From Lunularia cruciata (lineage: Eukaryota; Streptophyta; Marchantiopsida; Lunulariales; Lunulariaceae): a stretch of DNA of 64,000 nt. The stretch's first letter is position 1. The number at the start of each line of letters is the position of its first letter. Made by a program: the position numbers and the translations under genes. The notes under the pieces are model-generated. The model did no database searches, had not been told where the DNA came from, and worked only from the letters and a program-made list of their open reading frames with translations. Location of the stretch: the NCBI GenBank assembly GCA_948567375.1, contig OX419755.1:65538944-65602943 (forward strand). Direction: 5' to 3'. Positions 12,896 through 25,338 of the stretch are shown here, piece after piece.

Positions 12896-15800
12896 TCTAT
12901 TGTAAGTCGTATATATGTACAGGTCAGGAAGGTGTAGCTAGGCCAAAATTTGTGAAAACACAACCCACAACACTGTGAAGGAAACTTTTTTCATGCGTAC
13001 CTTGTCTAGATCCTTGAACTCTATGGCAAGACTCGTTAACACACTCATATTGTGACTACTGTGGCGAGGCAGTCGAGTCACCACTGCCACTAATGCAATG
13101 GTCCTTTGTAGCAGTGAAACTTTTCCAGTTTCATAATCGAACTAAACATCACAACAGTAACTGTACTTTTCCTCAACTTCAAAGCTTCCCTTTTCTTTCT
13201 CTTCTTCGAGAGCGATGGAAAGAAAGTGTGAAGCTCGCAAGTGGAGGAATTTTCAAGTTGCTCTGTTGCTTTCTGGTCAGGTCAGGCAGGGGCTCCTCTC
13301 ATATGTACAACGCGAGGCTTGTCAATATAGGCTTTACTAGACTACTCCTAAAGGTCAGTACATGATATTAGCGGAGCTTAGCACTACAACAAAGCTACTG
13401 TCAGCTAGGTACAGTATATATTTCTAGCAGCAAGTCTTCTATTGGTGGTTATATATCCTGTACGAATGAGATTTGATTATCACAGGACAGACACACGAAC
13501 CTCAATCTGAAAGAAAGCACTTAGAGCGACCCCTTTTGTTAAAGAGTTTCTAGCTAGGTGAGCTCAGGCTAATCTGGAACTTCGTCCTGTTTCGGACATC
13601 TGCTAGCTTCTAACAGCAATCGGAAGTGGGCACAACCAATTTTTTGGGACTGTTTGGATTTTTAAAGCAGACCCTTTCAACTCTCCTTGCTTCGATCGTC
13701 CAAATTCTTTCTCTACCTTGAGTATGCATGCAACACTGCGTGTATATCGACCACTCCCGTGTATCCCCCTCAACCCTCGCCTCGATTCCTTGTGCCCTGT
13801 ACGCTTCGACCTCTTTCACATTCTTGCTCTACCTTTTGTATGCACGCATGTATGCATACATCCGTTTAGTCCCGTGTACATTACCTACACCCCCACCTCA
13901 CTCTCCTCGCTCTCCTACAACTCACATGTTAGTTCGCTTGTTGTCCTTCCTCATCCTATGCCTTACATCAACTGTCACGCTTGTTGTGGTGAAAGTATCG
14001 TGGTCGTCCAGGTCTTGTGTCTGCATTCGTTTGATGCAGTTCAGTCGGTCCTGTCCTAACAACTCGCTTTTGAAAATTTCAAAAATCATACATCATCGAG
14101 TTGTTATCATTAACCCTCCCCACCGGCAGTGTACCGATTGACACACGCCTGTCCGTGACTATCACGAACCTGCCCTTCGCCACTCCTAACCAGCGCTAGC
14201 AGCCCCGGCCGAACGAGAACGGGTTTCGCAACCCGGACAGCATTCTCACAGAGTACTGCCGCGAACTCAGAGCAGCTGTAACAATGACTCCTTCGTCCAG
14301 ACGTTTCCAAAAGGCTTCGTCGTCATCTATACACACACACATACATGACGTATTACCCCATTCATGATTTAAACTTTAAACTTTCCTGAACTACAGTATC
14401 GGAATGGAGAACCACACCTTCTGTGGATCACACACATCCATTTGCCAAGGAAAAACCGTAAACTTAGAACGCAGGTAACAGACCCGAAAACCGGGTAACC
14501 TCCTGAAATAACTCCAGTTTACTCCCGGTCATGCATGCCACGCTCACGTCCTAAAACTGCTACTGTAGTTTGGGATTGGAGCAGCAGGCCGTATAGGGAA
14601 GAAGCTTCGGCACCCGAGGCTAGGGGCGACAACAAACTTTCGGGAAGGAAGCATCGGAGAAGCTGTTTGGATGCGCTAAAGACAGGAACTTGAACGCTAA
14701 AGAACATTCCTGTGCCACGATCTTGGTCTGTTTCTGTCGTGGCGAGTGGGTGGACGCGGTATCCTTCTGTCCGTTGCCGCGTGGTTGCGACAAAAGATGT
14801 GTCGAATGTGGCTTCGAGGGAACGTCCGTTTGCTAACTTTGGTGGATAGACCTTTGACTTCACATGGGTCCATCCTTGACTCTAGCGTTTGGGGTTGGTG
14901 TTGGTGCACAAACTGTTCAGATATTCAGGGCAGCGCATGTCGACTTTGTATTCACGAGAAATCCGGAGGGCACGTTGGAAACCAGATGATTGCGCCTCGG
15001 TGACTACCAATTCCAAGTCCAATGCAGAATGCGAAGGAATTCAAGCGCAATGCTGATTGTTGGAAGATGTAGCTTGGTTTATTCTATTCAGTCGAAGCTT
15101 TTTCGTCCGTTCTTGAAACATTCGATATCGCATTATGCTTATATTAGTTAGGCTGTAACAGACCTAGGAGGTCAGAGGTTACAACTGATCAGGATTCATC
15201 GAGATGATGGAACTCCTTGTACAGTAGTGATTACCTAGATTTCGAACCATTACTCTTCTGCATCCATGAGTTGCTAACGAAGCGGTTTTAAGAGAGAAAC
15301 ATACGTCGATTGCACAGTTTCTGAAGTACTTTGTATGCATCTAATACCATGCTGTTTGTTTAGCGCGGATAAGATTTTCTAGGTCACATGAGATTTACAA
15401 TCTAGCGACGATAGGAGAGTTTACGTCGCGATTGATGTTTACCGTACCCCTAACCTAAGCTCTGACTTGACTGAAAGGACGAATCCTCGTCAATCGCTGG
15501 AAATTAGGTCTTTGGTTTCTATAAGTAATGCAGGAAGTTCTCTACAACTGTTGATGTTGTATGAATCTGGACCTAGCACTGAACAGACCAACAGCATCTT
15601 CGAACTGCTGTTCTCTGGCGTCCCAAGGGAAGGACCAAGCGAGAAGAATGTGAGGAAACAACCTGGACAGAACTGTGAAAGAGATTCAGTAAAAAATAAA
15701 TGTATCCAAACTGGGAGAAATTGTCTCTCCATCGTGCAAAATCAAATCCAAAATGTGATACAATCCTGCTATTTTGTATTCGGGCATTTCTCGTGGTCCC

Positions 15801-16084
15801 AATAGAAACAGATCAGTGAAGACAAGGTGGCATGCAATCCTTTCTGGATATCCCATCTTTCATAAAGGGCTGCAACATCAAGGCTGCTGCTGTTGGAAGA
15901 GGAAGAATGCTGCCCTCATTCGCGCCTAGTTTTGAGTAGCATAAAATCTCATCTTGAGGTTTATCAGAACCTGAAAAGGTCAGGTCCTTTCTGCGAAACT
16001 ATACAGTACCAGAACCTGTCGTAACGAGTTGTCAATACAGTGGAGTCAAGTGGCTGCTCTAAAAAACTCGAATTTAAGAGACTG
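12896..16084. other. 3' flank of kinase gene and intergenic DNA
   Basis: Begins with the 3' untranslated region of the kinase gene. No further domain-bearing ORF was seen. 13687-14141 (+) is open in three overlapping frames because it is C/T-rich and poor in stops, not because it looks coding. A short CA-rich run lies near 14331-14345. Confidence 0.45.
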
Positions 16085-16540
16085 CATTCGATCTCACATC
16101 CTTGGAACTAGACATGAAATGCGCTGGGCCTCATACGGTAGTATCATTCTACTGTCTAGTGGCCGCTCCTCCAAATCATGCGCGTATGAATCTGCAGAAA
16201 GCGCGATCTCAAAGCCTGAGGACTAGACATCAAATGCGCTAGACCCCTCATACAAGCTCGAACAGTGGTCTCAAGCTGCTTCTCTAGAAGGAAACAATGT
16301 GCACGAATGAATCGGAGAGTCTGAGTTTGATCTCAAACCCCAGGAACAGGACATGAACTTCGCTAGACCTCATACCAGGACACGAGAAAGAAGCTCCCGT
16401 AATCAGCATCAAAAAAGAACGCCGATGCTGAGGGCTGGTTTCCTGTGGCTGAAAGAGCATGATTCTTCTACACAAAAGTCCGCATTCGCCGAACAACATG
16501 ATCTCGAAGTGCAGGTCTTGGTGCAGCATGTGTAATAATC
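16085..16540. repeat. Degenerate tandem repeat, unit about 115-125 bp
   Basis: A module of the form GATCTCA...GGAAC/GGACTAGACATGAA...CGCTAGACC..CTCATAC recurs near 16088, 16203 and 16327, with a partial unit near 16498. Copies are clearly related but diverged, so this is an old local duplication. No ORF runs through it. Confidence 0.65.
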
Positions 16541-18548
16541 GTTGCCATAGTATTTCCGATTGGTTTCATCTTTGAAATTATATTTTTGACATCTATGAAA
16601 TCTTCTGGCTCCATTTCACAACCATTTCTAGTATGTGTAACATCAAAATAATTATTTAATTAACCATAGCTGAGGTTAACTCAAATGAGTTCATGTAATT
16701 ACCGATTAACAATGTAATGGCGGGCCATATGTGCCAGGATAAATTCTTGACTCACAATGTGTGATCCGATGTCCATTCAAAAAGTCATTTGACGACACCA
16801 TTTTAGGGTTCAATATGTAAATTATAGGCTTCAGATTATATTTCCCTAGACTCGACTACTTAAGTGTTCGATGATGATATTCTAACTCATGGATTTCGTA
16901 GTTTTGTAGAGCAGCGATGACTGGATTATGGGATCCTGTAATTCTGTCAATCCTGTAATTCTGTCAAAAGGATAAACCAATCCACGAGATACTCAACAAC
17001 AAAGTATTATATCAAACTAATTGCTAAATGGGAATGATGTGTAAGGGAGATGTGTCGTTAAGAAGCATATAGCAAATCGCACGTATATTGAGAAATCCAG
17101 AGAAATTGTCAGATTTGAGTGGAAGCTCGTCGCGGAGAACATACTGACCTCAAAACACATTTCTTCTTCAAAGCAAATATCTGCATTTATGTGCCTAGGA
17201 TGATGTTCCTCTTATGATGAATCACTGCTGTTCTAAGCATTCCACATGACGGCAGCGGAGCTGCTAGCCTCATTTTTCGAGAGGCAATTCCTAAACCAAC
17301 AGTTGTGACAGAAACTAGTGAGAAAATAGTAGCATGACTCGACTTGCAGCATATTCGGTTCCAGATAAAGATATTAGATAACACATATCTCAGTACATGC
17401 TCGGTCATAGAGAACTAGGTTTTCCCCTAACTGTTTCAGTGGGGAAAAGGATTCAAGAAGGAGACTATATTGACTTCCAACTTCACTTCTGAATCAGAAC
17501 TTGTTCTCCTACAGGATACTAGAGATCTTTAGGTAGTGGTCAGACCAGGTTCAGCACAATCTTGTCTTTCATACTGCTTTGCATCTCGAGCCATAATGAA
17601 CTAAGAAATGCTGAATAATTACAGCTCGATGTATTTTGCGCTCGACCCACTTCATAGGTGCAGGGTTAAAAATTCCATACGCATGAATGGTCCAGATCAC
17701 CCCGATTTATGTTTCAAAACTTTACATCCCCAAATTGACACGGTAGTGAAAATCTGAGCTGGTGCGTACTTGATCTACGAGAGAAGTTTCGGATAACCTC
17801 TTTAAGCGAAGTAGTTTCGAGATAAAGACCGAATGAAAAAAGTTAATTTCTATATGCATCTATCAACAGGAAGTCTGTGCTGCGTTCCCACATAATTTAG
17901 TTTCACTATATGTAAGCGGTTTGTCTGCTCCACATCCAGTCTTTATCGGATATCTGCCTTCCCTCAACTCCCTAATTAGCGATTCTTCATTAAAGACACA
18001 ACGAGTTGACCAAATGTTTGACACTGACGAGCTTGTACGTACAAGGAACTAGTTCGTTACACGTAAGAGGTGAAAAAGCTTGTTTAGGTCGTTGTAAAAG
18101 AAGACATGCCTCTAGCTTAACTTCAGCAGCACACTCCCAGGACTAACAAACTTAATGAAACAGATGTTATACAGCAAACCATTCCAATGACAAACGCTTG
18201 CATGATACAGCGATGATAAATATACATGATAACTAGTTGGTATACAGAATGGACAGGTACACCGCCTTAACTCATTACTTAAAAAATTATGCGCACTTCC
18301 AATGTCTTGAAACTTCTACGATACATCAGAGTGTCGAACCTTTTCTTTCTCGGTCGCCAGTGGCCTTCAAAACACAGCAAACAATGACACATTAAGAGGT
18401 CAAACAAATCACTATGGCTCGTATCTGTACATATCAGTTCTAAAGCAATGCACACTGCATCTTGATAGACGCGGAAACCTGTACACTGATGTTAATACAC
18501 CCTAAGATCCCACCTAATCCTTGAGGTTGTAGGGAACGAAAATTACAC
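16541..18548. other. Intergenic DNA, includes 3' flank of the minus-strand gene
   Basis: No coding domain recognised. The part next to 18549 must contain the 3' untranslated region of the minus-strand gene. The remainder is AT-rich with frequent stops in all frames. Confidence 0.45.
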
Positions 18549-21239
18549 TTACATGATCACAGTCTTGAGTCCCAATCGATGAACCCTTAGTCTTAGGGGC
18601 TGCTCACCCTCATCTAATGGGAACTTCCTGGGGAAGTCTACAGAACATGCCAGTCGTAGCTTGGTATGTTCTCCAAACATAATCAAGTGTTCATCAAACT
18701 CCAAACCTGTGAACAGATAGAAAAGGTGAGACCAAGGGCTAGCTTATATTCATGTAGCGCGTAGGTAATTCCAGCTTCCGTCAAAAGGAAGGTCTTCTAT
18801 GTGTGGTCTCAATTCAAGAAAAAGCAAGCCAAAAGGTACATTAGAGAGCTGAAACTGGAGTCTGACAATGACTCTTTGGTCCAGATACGCCTGGCCTAGT
18901 ACTAAGGAAATCAAAGAGACTGATTGAAAGCAAGAAACAAGGAAAGGAAACACACGACAGAAGTCTGCATTACCTCCCGGAGTTAAATGCAGCCCGGTAT
19001 TAAGGGGATTGAAGAAACTGATCATCAACCGGGCACCGCTGCTCGTCCAAATTTCTTCAAAAGTGGTTGCCAAAGGTATTCTGCAACCACAGATGTAAGA
19101 GTTAATGCTTTAAGACCAGGTCTGAATTGAGGTAACAGTCTCCCCTGAGAAAGTTGGAAATTCAACCCTCAGCACATAACTGGGTTGTAGTAGGATCCGA
19201 TCTGAATGCAATTTTGGTGAAGAACATTCACAACTGAGTGGTCCCAGTACTCAACAAGGTTGATACGAATATTTCAGATGCTTTTGCTTCAATACAGCTG
19301 GTGGCAATCGAGTCATTTCACTTTGAGGAGATCTAGGCACTTCAATCTGAGGTATTGAGGTAAGAGAATCTTATACAACCACATGCACATCTAGCCTAGT
19401 TTAATACTACTATTCAGATAGTAAGTGATGTAAACTAAGTACGATATTGAAACGATGCACCTGTTATATCAGACGTACAATGAGAACGGCACACTCACCT
19501 GTATTTGGCATTTATTGCTAGTCTGGTGCCGCCTAAAGGCCACTTCCCTCTTAGCTCAATTTCTGGCATAGGAAGAAGGTGCAACGCCACGTGCCTTGCC
19601 TTCAGCCGGAGCTTTGGATGTAGCCGGCCTTTGTCCAACTCTATATTCATTCCAAATCCAAAATTTATATCCCAGTGTTTCCTTGCCTCCCCGATAAGGT
19701 GTTGTGGGGCATCCCATACCTGGCAAGGGACTCCCATAATCAATACTTCCAAATGTGGAGGGCCCTTAGTAAGTGATAACCTGAGGGAGGGTCGAGTGAT
19801 ACAATACACCAATACGCTAGTCATGAGCTTTTGGCCTTGGTTTAGAAGCAAACAATAGGAAATATTAAGTAACGAGTAACACAAAATCATCACTTGATCA
19901 ACCAGTCTCAGACGCTGACTGTCATGTCATTTTACTCTAGCTAGGGCCCATCACTCAATAGCGGAATGACAATGTCCGCGGCTGTTACCGGACTCTTCCA
20001 TTCCATGAATACATGCAATGGAGTTCTATGTTCAACAGTGTAGTGTCCAGAATGTCGGTTACTTCGAGTGGAAGCAAGGGAAAGTCATGAATCAACACCT
20101 TGTATTGTAACATACTCCCGGTTGCAGAACCCTCAAAAGAACAAAGAAGACGACATGAGTGCAGACGAGCGTATTTAAAACTAAATTTGAGTTTCAACCA
20201 CAAGTTCTCCTGATTCATAGAAATGCCTTCAGTATAGCGACCATAAAATCATACGCACCTGCATGATTTTGAGACGAGCACCACCTCCTTGAATTCCGTT
20301 CAACCATCCTCGGGATGCATGAGTGTCTTCCTCTTCTGCATGATATGTAGATGAAAAGACAAAGGATGAAGGCAAAGCACCGTATTCAGACCGACTAGCT
20401 CCAGCAACTTAACTAAAAATTAGATTACAAAGCTGGTTCCAGTCCGGATTTAACCAGTTGACTTTACAGGAGGACTGCTAAACAGATTTCAAACTTCAAC
20501 AGCGTAACTTACCAGAGTGTAACCATTGCGTATCTTTGAAGTGTCAAAACATGAAGAATTCTCTCTCCAACTCAAGTTTTTAGATTCATCTTTATCTAAG
20601 CGAATCTTCAACAGCAGGTTAACTTCTATGACTATACTGATTTGGTCACCCCCAAGGCCGACACCAGAATATGCATTACCTTTCCATGACTCAAAAAGTA
20701 GCCGTAGCACCTTACAACCAATGCGACGAAATCTTGATAGAGGAGAAATAGCAGAGTGAACTCGAACAGTCGTCTGTTGAATCAACTTTCACATTAGGAA
20801 AAGGGAAAATTCAGAAGAATCATCAAGGAAGATTGCATACGTCCTTACCATCGTAATACTCACGGCCTCCGTGTGATGCCGAAGTCCCAGCAGGAGCTCC
20901 TCCATGCCTTTGACGTCGATTCCCTACCACCGGTCCATTGTAATTAAGACTACGCCTCATATCAACTCTCAATATAGTTCGCGAACCACGCCATACTGGC
21001 TTAACCATTCTTTGCAGCAAGTACCCTCCCAGCGTCTCATGCTCTTCCGCAGGTCCAAAGTAAGGATCCCTTCGAGGACTCCTGGGAAACTCATCTTCCT
21101 GGCGCTTGTAATCGTATTCCGAGTAAGGAGGTGCGGATGGCTCGTAACCCGGACGATAATCGCCTAAAAATTCATCCCTGTCTTCGAAACTCGTCGCCAT
21201 TCTCTCCCGCGAACGGGGAGTTTGATAATCATCCACCAT
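18549..21239 (-). CDS. Conserved multi-exon protein, function not recognised
   Basis: Seven coding exons on the minus strand, read from splice sites and phases: 20841-21239, 20513-20773, about 20259-20407, 19989-20209, 19499-19816, 18974-19080 and 18549-18706. Junctions 3/4, 4/5, 5/6 and 6/7 join in phase with good GT/AG sites, and the frame ends TVIM then TAA. Start is the ATG at 21239; an internal ATG (MATSFED, 13 codons later) is an alternative. The N-terminal 130 residues are rich in Pro, Tyr, Arg and Asp, with SAPPYSEYDY, and look disordered. The rest has alternating hydrophobic patterns (ISIVIEVNLLLKIRL, PEIELRGKWPL) suggesting a beta-rich fold; a plastid or membrane beta-barrel is possible but unproven. 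The exon 2/3 junction is unresolved: the best donor, GTAAGT, leaves phase 0 while the likely acceptor of exon 3 needs phase 1. Confidence 0.75.
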
Positions 21240-22775
21240 CGCCTCCTCCCAACTCTCGAACTCAAATTTCGTATCTTGTGATCATCCAATTCCGAGCTCC
21301 TCGAGAAATTCAGCTCTCATTGAGCTGTCTGGTTCTGTCTTCTCCGTCTACGCCCATTCTTTCATTCGTCAAGATTCCGTAACTCTGTTCACTTTCCGTA
21401 AGTATTTGACGTGAGCGGCAATCCCGTATGTGCTAATCGCTGTCTTTTACTGTTAGCAGAAGATGGGTCTAGTGCACATGGATAAACATTAATAGATACA
21501 GAGCATATTTCCATTTATGTGGGTTGCGCATATAATCACATGTAATTAGTAGCAAGCACTAGAGTAACACTTCAACTGAAAATTTTCTGAATGTTTATAA
21601 ATTCATGTCAGCAGAAAAAATTCCTAAATCTAGCCAATAGTCTGGTAATCCTTAGCTAATGGCGCTTTTCCTACATACCCGCACGGGCATCCACATTTCT
21701 ATTCCATAAGAAATCGTGTACCACAGTATGTGGATAAATTTCGTTCGGAGGATACTCGGGGAAAGAAGGAATGATTTTCGATTTTGTGGAATGGAATGGA
21801 AGGGAAAAGTTCCATTGAGAGTTCCAAAAACTTTTATAAATAATAGAGAAAATTTATATTTCCATATTCACTTTTTTTTATTTTCACACTTCCACTTGTA
21901 AGGTGGTTCCAATTGGCGGTCGGATCTGAGGCCATCTATCTTCGCCGTTCTTGAGAGCCGATGTCATCGCTCGGATATATGGGGGATGTGGAAACATAAA
22001 ATAGGAGGTGCAGCATAATAATAAATTTTATTTTTCTTTTCCAAGATTGTGCTTTTTACGGCTCGGTTTTGGACAAAGAAATCACAAGGGAATCCTTGGG
22101 ATATTTTTAAGGGTTATACTTTGGCGTAGTCATGAAAGATGCCTACAGACTTCACACATGACGACTAGTTCATAATGTGTGGTTGTCTTTTGTGTATTAA
22201 GAAGCGATTAGCGTTAATCACTCATACAATCACTCAATGAGAACTCAATCTTGGGACCATTCTCCTTACGTATTGTTGCATGGACGCGTGGAAGCTATAA
22301 GAGATTCTTCTTGGGAACTCCTAGTGATGCCAAGTGTCGGTAACTTTTATGAAAACCTTGTCGACAAGCAGAAGATGCGGAAGCTAATGGAGGACTATAG
22401 TTCAGTTTGACATCAAGACACATTGGGTCATCGGGGGAATGTGAGAGTGAAGAACGAGAAGAATGTATCCATTTTCATATGTATTTTGAGCTAGGTTACA
22501 AGTAGGTAGAAGTAAAGATTCTTAAAAAAAAACGATTCTATTTTTATCCAGATTGAAAATTAGAGAAAATTAGGTAATTATATGTTTATATTTTTGAGTG
22601 TTTCCAATGAGTATTAAAATATAATGATTACATGGATGAGAATTTTTTTTTCCCATCTCTTGATGTTCATACCATGAAACTTTTCATGTGGAAAAAATGC
22701 ACAAAGACAAGGGTTTTGGACCAATTGGGATATCCATGGAGATAATCACATCTATATTGTTTATATATGGGGATT
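21240..22775. other. 5' leader of the minus-strand gene, then AT-rich spacer
   Basis: 21240-21400 is C/T-rich on the plus strand (G/A-rich in the gene sense) and is the likely 5' leader and core promoter of the 18549-21239 gene. Beyond that the DNA is AT-rich with no recognisable ORF. Confidence 0.45.
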
Positions 22776-24062
22776 AGTTTGTCCCTTAGACTCGTATATC
22801 ATCTTTACTCCTAAAGTGCTATATATATACTTAATACCATTATTTGATTTCTTCTGCCATGTGGAATGTGATCGTATGCTTGTGGGCGGATGCCGTCTGA
22901 TTATGGACAGGTGGTCCACTTGGTCCTTCACTTCATATGAGGCTGAATTTACCGCCATGCTTTGCACTCTTGTGGGATGCCCTAAAACTTTTTCAGTGCT
23001 CTTAATTGCTTCTCTGTTCGCCTTTGTTTCTCTTGCTTGACTTGCCTAAATCCCTTCTTGGGCAGCACTGAGGTTTCTTGCTCTCCACTCGTCCCTTCCC
23101 ATGCAGCACTGAGTTTTCTTGTGATGATGTTTCTTGCTTCCCACTACTTCTGAGGGGCACTTTAGGGAGCAGCCAAGTTTGCCTTAGTGCTCATGAGTTT
23201 ACAAGCAAAAACTTGGTACAAGGGGTACTAACAATTGCTCAGCTACTTTAGCGCTGCGTGAGGCATTGATGAAGTTGTAGATGTTTTTGTGGAGGTTTAC
23301 CATGGCTACCTTCTGCTTCCCTTAGCTGTTTGGCATCTCAAGACTCCAACGTCCATAGCGCTGGTTGTGATATTATTTATATTCTGTCCTCTTATGCTTT
23401 GCTCTTGTTACCCTTTTACACTTTGACCCATTTTTGCAGCCATATTATCTTAGAACTCTTGTTTTTTTCCACTCTTCTATTCCCCAACTAATTCCCTCCA
23501 TAGTACTTTCCCTTTGCTCCTTGAGTACTCTTCTATTCCCCAACTAATTCCCTCCATAGTATTTTTCCTTTGCTCTTTGACTGCTTCCTTCTTTGCCCTC
23601 TTGTGTCTACAATGTTCCTACTCTATTCAAGCCCATGTTCTTCATATTTGTTCATGCACTGCTTACTTGCGGGTTCTTCATCTTTGTTCACACACTACTT
23701 ACTAGCGGGCTCTTACATAATGTTTACTATTCCTTTTTATCTTTTGCATAGATGCTCTTGATTTCAAGTTCTTTACTAGTCTATTGGCCATATATTTTTC
23801 TCAATTGGTTTCAATTATGCTTTTTAGCAAGTTACATTCAATGCATTCTACCTTAGGGCTTTAACACTACTCTAGCATTGTGATTCATGTACATATTGCT
23901 TATCTTTTATTTGCAGTTCATGAGTTTTGGATAACCCGTTCTTAGAACGGCTTTTGTTCTCATATACCTATATATACCAATTAAGCTCTTGGTCTCATAG
24001 TTGGCACTATGAGACCACAATGGCGGTGTTGTATTTTGGTTTACGTAGCCCGTAAAAAAAAA
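22776..24062 (+). repeat. Dispersed repeat, copy 1 (probable 3' part of a Penelope-like or other non-LTR element)
   Basis: Matches 53453-54545 in the same orientation through several islands: CTTAGACTCGTATATCAT with a TATATATA run at the left, TTACCCTTTTACACTTTGAC and CCCCAACTAATTCCCTCCAT in the middle, and TGAGTTTTGGATAACCC plus a CCGTTCT/AGAACGG palindrome at the right. This copy lacks the reverse transcriptase that precedes copy 2, so it looks 5'-truncated. Past the shared part it has a perfect hairpin (23991-24016) and a run of nine to ten A near 24054-24062. No intact protein is encoded; small ORFs around 23514-23761 are C/T-rich low-complexity frames. Confidence 0.55.
23991..24016. repeat. 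Perfect hairpin, 10-bp arms, 6-nt loop
   Basis: GGTCTCATAG (23991-24000) and CTATGAGACC (24007-24016) are exact reverse complements around the loop TTGGCA. It lies about 40 bases upstream of an A-run, a position that would suit a 3'-terminal structure of a retroposed copy. Confidence 0.8.
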
Positions 24063-24777
24063 CATTTATCATGGTTATCTCCACATTAGTCAAGTAAGTT
24101 GTCTGATAGATCCCATGGATGAGACATTTGCCATGTGAGCAATCTATATACATGTATGCAATTGTCCATGTAGGTTACGATCTTCTCTTGTTCAAGGGTC
24201 TGATGTATATATCATGAGGGAGAGTGGAGAGAGTAGTGTGTGTTTTAGTTGAGGAGTCTTGAGAAGGAGGAGGACGTTGGGAGTGAGAGTTGTAACAGAG
24301 CGCGAGTGGTAGAGCATCGGAGGTCACATTTGAGCATGAGATGTCCCATGCTCCGGATCTGCCACTCCCAAATCCTTTTCTCATCATGCTTCAGATTTTA
24401 CACCATGATGGCTCATGGGATTGGATGGTGGTACATTTTGGGGTGGTGTTCATGGAGTTTGTGATGGGAAATCCGGATCCTATCGTCCTTCTGGTGCTTA
24501 CTTATGAACATGTTTAGGACTTGACAATCTATGTATTTCTATAGTTGGGGTATGCCTGAATTTTTGCTCATAAGCTTCAAGGTGGAGTTGTGGGGTCCAT
24601 TTGTCAAAAAGTGAAGGAACTAAAGGACAAATTTCCAAGAGATTGGGTCCCAAGAGAAGGAGTTTGGAGTTTTTGACCATTGAGGGAGTTAGGTAAGGGA
24701 ATTTGAGAAGTAAAGACCATGGTTGGAGAGAGGAACTAACAAGCTACAATTTGGAGACTAAAATTAGACGATTTGAG
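24063..24777. other. Spacer next to the Ty3 element
   Basis: No gene or repeat recognised. Its right end is the left target site of the 24782-34412 insertion. Confidence 0.5.
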
Positions 24778-24781
24778 TAGA
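24778..24781. repeat. Target-site duplication TAGA, left copy
   Basis: TAGA lies immediately outside the TG terminus at 24782 and is repeated at 34413-34416 immediately outside the CA terminus at 34412. A 4-bp duplication with TG/CA ends is what a DDE integrase produces, and it fixes the true outer ends of the insertion. Confidence 0.75.
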
Positions 24782-24887
24782 TGTCGTGCGTATATACATT
24801 GCTACACAACATACATCGCTGTCAACATCATACACTATAAAAGCACAACTCACACATAAGTCATACATAGACTCTAAAGTGCCACAA
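24782..24887 (-). repeat. Terminal repeat segment B2
   Basis: A 106-bp segment forming the left outer end, starting TGTCGTGCG on the plus strand. It is a copy of 25339-25444 with one clear internal difference (C to T in a CG) besides the terminal base. It joins A2 directly, so B2 plus A2 make a continuous 555-bp unit (24782-25336). It contains TATAAAAG on the plus strand (24836-24843). Confidence 0.85.
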
Positions 24888-25336
24888 TAATCAGATTGCT
24901 TAACAGTCTCAACTCAACTCAACTCAGATCAGTACTTGATCTGTCACTCTATAAACTGCCAACAACTGGGCACTGATTACAGTCAAGCCACACCCACTCA
25001 AGCATAGAGAATCCAGGTGACGCTCGCCGGCCTCTGTCCACCATAGCCAGGAACTCGAAGGCTCAACATCAGAGAAGTGAGCTCTCTGGAGCTCACTTCG
25101 AAACTATACCCCCTGGACTCGAGCTAGCCCTGAAACCTTAACGGTCCCACTGACGGCACACTCGACGGTGCAAACGGTGCAAAGTGACGGTGGGCCCCAC
25201 CGTGAAGTCAGTACCCCAAACACGAAATCTAACCGTCGGAAAGTAGTCCCTGAGAAACAGCTAGAATAACTCTAACTACCATCACTGGAACTCTAGTGTC
25301 CGAGCATCTAGATGCAGAACTACAAATGGCGTGATA
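24888..25336 (-). repeat. Terminal repeat segment A2
   Basis: A 449-bp copy of 33964-34412 with no gaps and five single differences, all transitions. It contains a perfect hairpin at 25074-25099 (GAAGTGAGCTC / GAGCTCACTTC, loop TCTG). Its right end (plus GTGATA) joins B1 through GC; the joined sequence TAGCTA is what CAGCTG becomes if both C positions decay to T. Confidence 0.88.
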
Positions 25337-25338
25337 GC

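Noticed and set aside
13687-14141. Overlapping plus-strand ORFs of 60-137 codons
   Set aside because: C/T-rich low-complexity DNA open in several frames at once, without family resemblance.
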